From Shewanella psychropiezotolerans (GTDB lineage Bacteria > Pseudomonadota > Gammaproteobacteria > Enterobacterales > Shewanellaceae), in assembly GCF_007197555.1 (NCBI RefSeq), contig NZ_CP041614.1, positions 2,224,001 to 2,288,000 of the forward strand: 64,000 nucleotides of DNA, given 5' to 3'. The stretch's first letter is position 1; each line of letters begins with the position of its first letter. This document shows positions 58,369-64,000 of this stretch, one piece after another. The notes beneath the pieces are model-generated. The model saw nothing but the letters and a program-made list of their open reading frames with translations, made no database searches and was not told where the DNA came from. The translations under genes were made by a program, and so were the position numbers.

Positions 58369-58587
58369 CTAATTACTTCTCTCATGAAGGACGCGCCCTC
58401 CATAATAGAGACAGGTTCTAGTGTTCATCGAATCGTTGGAGCTTAGCTGACTTGTGACTGTGTTATTTTTGTTTTTACACAGGTTCCTATCTTCATTATC
58501 GATCGTGACTAAGCAGACTACGGCTGCCAGGTTTAGTAAGAGAAATATACTGAGTCTCTTGAGCGTATCGCCATCTAATTCTTCCAT
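58369..58587 (-). CDS. Small single-span membrane protein
   Basis: 72 aa, no recognised family. The start is well supported: AGGAG with 6-nt spacing before ATG 58587. Residues about 12-28 (LSIFLLLNLAAVVCLVTI) form one membrane helix; the rest is polar with three Cys (KNKNNTVTS, RTCLYYGGR). It sits between the STAS gene and the flippase operon on the same strand. Perhaps an accessory of either; nothing in the sequence decides. Confidence 0.6.
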   Translation of the reverse strand: MEELDGDTLKRLSIFLLLNLAAVVCLVTIDNEDRNLCKNKNNTVTSQLSSNDSMNTRTCLYYGGRVLHERSN

Positions 58588-58710
58588 AATTAGCTCCTAG
58601 ATATTCTATTATTTTTAGCCCTTAGCGTAATATGCTCTCATTGCTCAATAAGCTATCAAATGTTATCAGTGGGTCTTTTTCCTGTCTTGATGTTCAGTTA
58701 TTGCTAGCAA

Positions 58711-59052
58711 TCATTGAGTACATATATGTTCGATTGCCGCATCTCGGTCTTCGAAAATGGTGAACACATGATGTAGCCGCGTGAGTTCGATCAGGGCGCG
58801 TACTCCAGCCGAAGGAGCGAGCAAGACCACCTCTCCTGAATGTTTCTGGGTGAGTTTATGTGCCGAGATCAAAATAGACAGACCACTGGAGTCGATATAT
58901 TCCACTTGATGTAGATCCATCACCAGCTTGGTACTGCCAGTTTCAATTTGACGAGAAATAGCGGCTCTGAGTGTAGGCGTCTGAGCCATTATCATCTCCT
59001 TAGGTAAGGTAACTAAGCATGCATTTTCGAGTGCCAAGGGAGAGAACTTCAT
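58711..59052 (-). CDS. STAS-domain anti-sigma factor antagonist (RsbV/SpoIIAA-like)
   Basis: 113 aa. STAS fold with the phosphorylatable serine region YIDSSGLSILISAHK (D54-S55-S56-G57), MDLHQVE before it and RLHHVFTIFEDRDAAI near the end. Unphosphorylated it would bind the anti-sigma kinase encoded upstream (59542) and free its target. RBS AAGGAG with 7-nt spacing. It is separated from the kinase gene by 489 bp of REP repeats. Confidence 0.88.
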   Translation of the reverse strand: MKFSPLALENACLVTLPKEMIMAQTPTLRAAISRQIETGSTKLVMDLHQVEYIDSSGLSILISAHKLTQKHSGEVVLLAPSAGVRALIELTRLHHVFTIFEDRDAAIEHICTQ

Positions 59053-59266
59053 AACTAGCTCCTTAAAAAATTATCTTGTTTTGATCGATACTTAATAATG
59101 TATAAAGCACAAGTTAGGCCAAGTCTTAATTGACTGATTATATTGATTTTAAACTCTTGTCGGTGTGTCTTCATGCAAGCAAGGCACTTCGCTCTTGTAT
59201 AATTTGCCTTGCAATTTGCAAAGCTAGAAACCGTTAAATTTTATAGGAACGTAGGTATTCGATATT

Positions 59267-59515
59267 GTAGGACCGGCTTTAGCCGGGAGGGTTTTCTGAA
59301 AGGTTCTGGTCTAGATACCTCCTACAAGGGAGGTTTTAGGGGATAAGCTCGGGCCTGAAGACCCTCGTAGGAGCGGCTTCAGCCGCGAGAGAACACTAAA
59401 CAAGCGGCTACAGATAACCGAACACTTGGTTCACAGAAGGCTGCGCTGACAGTCAAAGAATGAAGACCGGAGCGGCTTTAGCCGCGAGAGAGCCTCGGGT
59501 CTGAAGGCCCTCCTA
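59267..59515. repeat. REP-like units inside the partner-switch operon
   Basis: A unit in reverse orientation (GTAGGACCGGCTTTAGCCGG at 59267-59286 to CCTCCTAC ending 59325), then GTAGGAGCGGCTTCAGCCGC at 59367-59386, and a third partial unit with GGAGCGGCTTTAGCCGCGAG at 59469-59488 and GGCCCTCCTAC to 59515. Pairings such as CGGCTTTAGCCG are perfect small palindromes. Apart from these, 59053-59541 holds no gene. Confidence 0.82.
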
Positions 59516-59541
59516 CATCTGAAGAACCTCCTAACAGGAGA

Positions 59542-59931
59542 TCAGCGCAATAGGCTTAATCTGAGGTGAGTGCCTGCGACTGAGGCCTGGAACCTCATCT
59601 GATCCATCCAGCTCTGTATGATCCATAAGCCTCTCCCCGAGAGTGAGAAAGGAGAGGGGCAATCGACCTGATCGTCTATGGGGGTGTAGGGTGAGTTATC
59701 GAGCAGATCTATGGTGATGATCTCTTGATCGCAATGTAAAATTACCACTATCTGTTCCAGACGGCTGTCGGTATGCTCTAAGACATTGGATAATGCTTCA
59801 AGAATGCAGGTTATGACTTTAAACCTCTGTTGGGTACGAACGCTGTTTTGTTGTAAAAACTGCTCGAGCTCAGCACATAAGAGCTTACTGCTCCAGATTT
59901 TTTGAGATAGATTTAATTGTATGCTGTTCAT
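59542..59931 (-). CDS. HATPase anti-sigma kinase (RsbW/SpoIIAB-like)
   Basis: 129 aa of the HATPase_c_2 family. N-box ILEALSNVLEH (E45, N49, H53), G1-like LLDNSPYTP, and G2-like SLSGRGLWIIQSWMDQ with GTHLRLSLL at the end. It would phosphorylate the STAS protein and sequester a sigma factor or other partner; no sigma gene is in the window. It lies 3' of the PP2C phosphatase gene, separated by about 120 bp. Confidence 0.87.
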   Translation of the reverse strand: MNSIQLNLSQKIWSSKLLCAELEQFLQQNSVRTQQRFKVITCILEALSNVLEHTDSRLEQIVVILHCDQEIITIDLLDNSPYTPIDDQVDCPSPFSLSGRGLWIIQSWMDQMRFQASVAGTHLRLSLLR

Positions 59932-60054
59932 ATCGCCTCCAACTGGCCTGGGCTAACTTGTTTATATTGAAATGTTCGGGTTGAGATCATGTTTCATGGT
60001 TTTGTAGATATAACTGATTGATGATTGATTCATCTTGATCCACTTTTTCCTTTT

Positions 60055-61370
60055 TCATGTTGAGTCCTGGGAACTTATCTGAAAAGTCATTCCACTATCA
60101 GAATGATACTGAGCGATATCTATTTCTACTGTATTCAGTTTCGAGGTGGAAATTATCATGATTGAGATATCATCCTGGGGGAGTTTTGTTGCCAGAGCTC
60201 GATGGCGTGACTGAGATGATGCAAGAGAGATTCCGGTGATAGTTGGTGTGCATCGGAGCAGGCCTTGAGCAACCTCTGTTGGCCAAACTCGCCATAGGTG
60301 GGGTGTTGGCACTCATATAATCCGTCTGAGTAGAGCATTAGGTGCTGTTCACTGCTTAAGAAGAATGAGTTGTACTGGTATTGAAATTGATTGTCGATTC
60401 CTAGGGGAATACCTGAGTCCAGGCTCATCATGGTGGCGCTATCATTATCGAGTAAGATTGGCTGTGGGTGCCCGGCAATCGTTATTCTCACCTGACCACT
60501 GTCTGTATTGGCAATTCCCAGAATCAATGTGGCGAACCGCCCGGCATTTTCAGGGTCTTCAAAGTCAGCATTAAGTTCAGTCACAATTAACGCCGGATCT
60601 AAGCTGTCCCAGTGACAACTCTTACAGCTAAGCCTCTGGGCTAATGTAAAACTTTGCATCGAAGCTGCGATGCCGTGGCCGGTGACATCGAGCAGATAGA
60701 AACCTAGATGAGAATCGTCGATGTTAAAGCATTGGAATATGTCGCCAGCCAGGTCTTGGGCAGGCTGAAATCTGGTAGCCAGACTCCATTGATTGATAAG
60801 CTTGCTCGATGTCGGCAGTAACGAGCCCTGCAGCCTGGCGGCGCTATCGAGATCTGCTTGAACTTGTGCTAAGTAGGCTTGCTCCTTAGACAGGGCGTTG
60901 TTGAGTGCCAGGTTCTGATCGGTCAGGTGCTGCTGCATCTTGACGATGCGCGCCGCAGCTAACAGCCTCACTTTCAATATGCTAGGTATAAAAGGTTTGG
61001 TGAGAAAGTCATCCGCCCCAGATTCGATGCCTTCTACCATGTGTTTTGCCTGGTTGTTGGCGGTTAGCAAGATGATGTAAGGCGGAAATGGTGCCTGCTT
61101 GAGCCGTTGGCATAACTGGGGGCCGGTCAAACCAGGCATTCGCCAGTCACTGATCACAATATCGGGCATCTCGCTTTGATATAACTCGATTGCTTCCTCA
61201 CCGCTAGCGCAGCTCGAGACATCCATTCCCATGCTCCGCAGTAGATTGACAATAAAGTATCGCTCGCTCTGAGTATCTTCAACCAGTAGGACTGAAAGTG
61301 TGTCTAACCGAAACTGGACTGCAGCTGTGGACATTCCATGTGTTGCATTTGAAGTCATAAGCAGGCTCAT
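60055..61370 (-). CDS. Response-regulator PP2C phosphatase (RsbU/SpoIIE-like), one frameshift as read
   Basis: Receiver domain (about 24-140) with LLVEDTQSE, phospho-acceptor D75 in ISDWRMPG, LLTANN and KPF; a coiled linker (KMQQHLTDQNLALNNALSKE); then the PP2C/SpoIIE phosphatase domain with RFQPAQDLAGDIFQ, LLDVTGHGIAAS, GHPQPILL, LMLYSDGLYECQ. The frame breaks in T4 60184-60187 (+ strand): one more base changes the end from NSPRMISQS to KLPQDDISIMIISTSKL, the normal PP2C closing motif with its metal-binding Asp, and extends the protein to 60055 (about 438 aa). It would dephosphorylate the STAS protein in answer to a histidine kinase signal. Start ATG 61370 is uncertain; ATG 61358 is also possible. 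Confidence 0.88.
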
Positions 61371-61673
61371 TACCTAACTATGTGGTATCAAGATAAAGGC
61401 AATCTTTGTGCCATGGCCTGAGTTTATGACCCTATCTAGTTGTTAGTATTTATAAAGTATTCTGCCTGTGATGATGTTGCTGTATTTGCAAAGGTATTAA
61501 TTGCAAAATGCAAAAATGTGATACATATTGGATTAACCGATTGTTTTATTATGAGAAAAAGATGTTTCTGCCGAATTTATTGGTATGTGTCTAATGGATG
61601 GTGATACGCCCGCTGAGATTTGGCATAGGCCTTGCTCCAGTATTGAGGATAGTCACTGGTAAGGATACGCATA
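61371..61673. promoter_or_regulatory. Divergent control region of PP2C and PhnD-like genes
   Basis: 303 bp between oppositely directed genes. It includes TTTGCAAAGG (61486-61495) and TTGCAAAATGCAAAAATG (61501-61518), close relatives of the motif at 58315. Both operons could answer to one regulator. No coding or RNA gene was seen. Confidence 0.45.
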
Positions 61674-62552
61674 ATGAAAATATCACAATGGCTCAACACA
61701 CATCTGTTCCTCCCTATTGCCTTGTTTTTTTGTGGTGTTGTCACGACGCAAGCATCTGATACAAAACACACAGTTAACGAATCTTCGATTCTCACATTTG
61801 GCGTGGTGCCGCAACAAGCCGCTAGCATGCTGGCAAGAAAATGGTCTCCCTTACTGGCAGCCTTGTCGCAAAATGCAAATTTTCAATTGCATTTTGCGAC
61901 AGCTCCCGATATTCCCACGTTTGAGAAGCGCTTGGCCAAGGGGGAGTACGATATTGCCTATATGAATCCCTACCACTTTACCGTGTTTAATGAATCACCC
62001 GGATATCTGCCTCTGGTAAAAGAGCAAGGTAAAAAAATAAAAGGCATTATCGTCGTTCAGAAAATATCAACGGCTCATTCCCTGTTAGACCTCGATGGAC
62101 AGTTACTGGCCTTCCCGGCTCCTGCCGCCTTCGCCGCGAGTGTGCTGCCCAGGGCCAATTTGAAGATAAAGGGAATTAACAATCAAATAAAGTATGTGGG
62201 ATCACATGACTCAGTTTATCTCGCCGTAGCCCAAGGGTTAGTGGCTGGGGGAGGAGGGGTCAAGAGAACCTTTAAAACCATGGATAAAGAGGTGACTAAG
62301 CAGCTGCGAGTGCTCTGGGAAACGCCAGGATACACTCCCCATGCAGTGGCTATTCACCCAAGAGTGCCCGTCGGTGTCAGAGAAGAATTAATGATAAAGT
62401 TCACTCAATTTTCTTCGACTCAAGAAGGAACCGTACTACTGGAAGGGCTTGGCTTTAAACCTTTCGAAGCCGCCAAGAGCAGTGATTGGAATGATGTGAG
62501 AGCCTTAGGCTTAGGGGATTTCTCTAAGCCCTTAGAGACGAATGATAAATAA
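61674..62552 (+). CDS. PhnD/phosphate-phosphonate-type periplasmic binding protein
   Basis: 292 aa. Signal peptide about 1-28 (LFLPIALFFCGVVTTQAS). PhnD-like fold marks: LTFGVVPQQAASMLARKWSP, EYDIAYMNPYHFTVFN, DLDGQLLAFPAPAAFAAS, VGSHDSVYLAVAQG and HPRVPVGVREELM. No ABC permease or ATPase is adjacent; instead a HAMP/PAS membrane protein follows by 63 bp. So it probably serves as a sensory binding subunit rather than a transporter part (inference). Ligand unknown. Codons 64-76 contain a perfect 15-bp inverted repeat (61864-61901). Confidence 0.82.
   Translation: MKISQWLNTHLFLPIALFFCGVVTTQASDTKHTVNESSILTFGVVPQQAASMLARKWSPLLAALSQNANFQLHFATAPDIPTFEKRLAKGEYDIAYMNPYHFTVFNESPGYLPLVKEQGKKIKGIIVVQKISTAHSLLDLDGQLLAFPAPAAFAASVLPRANLKIKGINNQIKYVGSHDSVYLAVAQGLVAGGGGVKRTFKTMDKEVTKQLRVLWETPGYTPHAVAIHPRVPVGVREELMIKFTQFSSTQEGTVLLEGLGFKPFEAAKSSDWNDVRALGLGDFSKPLETNDK
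61864..61901. other. Perfect 15-bp inverted repeat inside the PhnD-like gene
   Basis: TGTCGCAAAATGCAA (61864-61878), 8-nt loop, TTGCATTTTGCGACA (61887-61901). All 15 positions pair. Each arm holds GCAAAATGC. It could be a strong mRNA hairpin near the start of the coding region or a binding site for a dimeric regulator. Confidence 0.8.
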
Positions 62553-62574
62553 GCATGAGCCGCTTATTGTTTGT

Positions 62575-62602
62575 AGATAAGAGATAAGAGATAAGAGATA
62601 AG
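62575..62602. repeat. Heptamer AGATAAG x4 before the sensor gene
   Basis: Four exact AGATAAG units (62575-62602) immediately followed by the Shine-Dalgarno GGAGG (62605-62609) of the next gene. Copy-number change would alter the spacing of the leader, though not of the RBS itself. Confidence 0.8.
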
Positions 62603-62615
62603 AGGGAGGTTACTA

Positions 62616-64000
62616 ATGACGTTTAGACTAAAAACGGTATTAGGCATCGCGCTAATAGAGGGCGTGCTTTTGATGCTGCTGGTTTATACCAGTGTCGATT
62701 ATCTCAAGAGCTCTAATCAGGCTGAGATTGAAAAACGTGCCCGTTCAGTTGTGACGCTATTTGCAGCAGCGGCCAAAGATGCGGTTATCAGTACTGATGT
62801 CTCTACCTTGCAGGAGTTGTCGAACGAGTTACTCGAAAATACTCAGGTCTTATATGTGGAAATTTATGATCGTAATAACTTGCTCGTAAGAGCGGGAGAA
62901 CCGGCGTTAATCTCGGCTAACGCTCAAGAAGCCAGTGAAGAGGCACTAGCTAATCTGGGTGGCGGATTTGTCGACATAGAAGACGGTGTACTCGATGTGA
63001 AGGCCGACATTATTGAGTCAGGGTTTATGTTCGGTCATGTTGAGCTGGGGATTAGCATCCATGAGTTCGATCTGTTTTTAGCAAAAGCCACAACGCGTTT
63101 TAGCTCGATTGCCGGGTTAGAGATGTTGTTGGTTGCGCTTTTTTCTTGGTTATTGGGCAGTTATTTGACCAAAAACTTGAGTGAGTTGAAACGGGCATCT
63201 AAGAGAATACTCCAGGGGGAAACTGGGGTACAAATTCCTGTGAATAGCCATGATGAGATAGGTCAAACTACCCGGGCATTCAATCGAATGATTGAAAAAA
63301 TTGAGAAGAATGCTCAGGAGCTTGAGAGTGCCAACATCCGACTCAGTACGATTTTAGAGGCCGCTGTGGATGGGTTTATCATCATAGATACCAAAGGGAT
63401 CATCGTTCAGGTTAATCCAGCCGTCGGCCACCTTTTTGGTTATGACCAGGATGACTTGATTGGCCAGAACGTATCCATTTTCATGCCTAGCCACGAACGA
63501 CACATGCAAAATGATTTCCTGATGCGTTTCATTAACTCTAAAAGAGGGGTGCTACAAGGCAAGGGGAGGGAGCTGGTGGCACAACATAAGAGTGGTAAGC
63601 TTTTTCCCATCGACCTGTCTGTCTCTAAGATGTTGATTGATGGCGACGTCATGTTACTGGGCTTAGTGAAAGACTTAAGTGATATAAAACGAAAAGAGGA
63701 GGAGGCTAAACGGACCGAGTCTATTTTGCTCGCGACACTCGAGGCGAGCCAAGATGCATTAATAACCATAGATATCACAGGGCGTATTCAAGAGTTCAAT
63801 GAAGCGGCCAGTCATCTGTTTGGCCATAGTCGTGAACAGGCTCTGGGTGAGATTTTAGAGGATCTGATATTTGTCGATATCGAGAGAAAGGCTTTTAAGG
63901 AAGGACTGGAAATTTTCAGGAAAACTGGTAGTGGTCCAGCCATAAAGAAGAGCGTAGAACTCATGTCTATTCGGGCCGATGGTACTAACTTTCCGGTTGA
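62616..64000 (+). CDS. HAMP/PAS membrane sensor protein, cut by the window end
   Basis: The frame is open from ATG 62616 (GGAGG, 6-nt spacing) to the last base: 461 codons visible. Membrane helix about 7-30 (LGIALIEGVLLMLLVYTSV), a periplasmic region of about 120 residues, a second helix about 160-182 (IAGLEMLLVALFSWLLGSYL), HAMP (about 183-235, LKRASKRILQGE to NRMIEKIEKNAQ), PAS1 (about 245-365, with GFIIIDTKGIIVQVNPAV, FGYDQDDLIGQ and MPSHERHMQ), and the start of PAS2 (ALITIDITGRIQEFNEAASH). The output domain lies beyond the window: histidine kinase or GGDEF/EAL are both possible. It probably receives the signal of the PhnD-like protein. Confidence 0.87.
   Translation, partial: MTFRLKTVLGIALIEGVLLMLLVYTSVDYLKSSNQAEIEKRARSVVTLFAAAAKDAVISTDVSTLQELSNELLENTQVLYVEIYDRNNLLVRAGEPALISANAQEASEEALANLGGGFVDIEDGVLDVKADIIESGFMFGHVELGISIHEFDLFLAKATTRFSSIAGLEMLLVALFSWLLGSYLTKNLSELKRASKRILQGETGVQIPVNSHDEIGQTTRAFNRMIEKIEKNAQELESANIRLSTILEAAVDGFIIIDTKGIIVQVNPAVGHLFGYDQDDLIGQNVSIFMPSHERHMQNDFLMRFINSKRGVLQGKGRELVAQHKSGKLFPIDLSVSKMLIDGDVMLLGLVKDLSDIKRKEEEAKRTESILLATLEASQDALITIDITGRIQEFNEAASHLFGHSREQALGEILEDLIFVDIERKAFKEGLEIFRKTGSGPAIKKSVELMSIRADGTNFPV

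Noticed and set aside
59170..59225. Sigma-54 type promoter around the TTGC motifs at 58315, 59212 and 61486
   Set aside because: The GG...GC spacing needed for -24/-12 is not met at any of them (8 instead of 10, or GC missing).
60055..60312. Separate 85-codon gene at the end of the PP2C gene
   Set aside because: Its later part is the true C-terminus of the PP2C domain (KLPQDDISIMIIS) reached through a one-base break; not an independent gene.
61577..61828. Minus-strand open frame overlapping the PhnD-like start
   Set aside because: It is antisense to a well-supported signal-peptide gene and has no RBS or family features.

Overview
The window looks like a chromosomal segment of a marine gammaproteobacterium, most probably Shewanella. 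The protein style fits that genus, as does the co-occurrence of cysD-cysN-SLC13-cysC, DUF11/FG-GAP secreted proteins and very many GTAGGAG...CTCCTAC palindromes with a RAYT transposase. This is inferred from family recognition only; no database search was possible. It has four parts.

(1) 173-24221, + strand, AT-rich: an O-antigen/capsule locus. It runs wzz, initiating sugar-phosphate transferase, gmm, manC, manB, acyltransferase, gmd, an fcl/colC-type synthase, a ColD-type dehydratase, wzx, a GT10 transferase, a CgeB-like transferase, an unknown 488-aa protein, an EpsG-type wzy, three GT2 transferases, ugd, a second galU, an MBOAT acyltransferase and a SGNH-like partner. ManC/ManB/Gmd/ColD plus an SDR synthase point to GDP-L-colitose (3,6-dideoxy-L-galactose), and the GT10 enzyme is the best colitosyltransferase candidate. 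A 28-bp inverted repeat with one mismatch lies just outside each end of the locus.

(2) 24327-39816: a run of secreted proteins (an S74-chaperone fibre-like protein, a small exported protein, a giant DUF11/Ig/FG-GAP surface protein, a CRTAC1-type FG-GAP/UnbV protein, and a DUF255 thioredoxin protein with a DsbD-like C-terminus). Two arrays of ~83-bp palindromic repeats bracket the CRTAC1 gene.

(3) 39950-49960, + strand: intact galU, sulfate activation (cysD, cysN, SLC13/RCK permease, cysC), a DHH phosphoesterase, a RAYT (REP-associated tyrosine transposase, minus strand) and rfbA. These are separated and punctuated by REP-like palindromes, which in three successive genes supply the stop codon.

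(4) 50066-61370, minus strand: a second polysaccharide operon (flippase, GT2, a degenerate-PGT/GT26/PGT triple fusion, a nucleotidyltransferase/hexapeptide/degenerate-PGT fusion, a CDP-glycerol-type transferase). A partner-switching module (receiver-PP2C phosphatase, HATPase anti-sigma, STAS antagonist) lies upstream. Divergent from it are a PhnD-like binding protein and a HAMP/PAS sensor that runs off the window end.

Sixteen places where the reading frame breaks were found in eight genes. Every one is a net loss of bases and most are in homopolymer runs, so either the sequence carries homopolymer under-calls or these genes decayed very recently. No rRNA, tRNA, CRISPR or classical IS element was seen.
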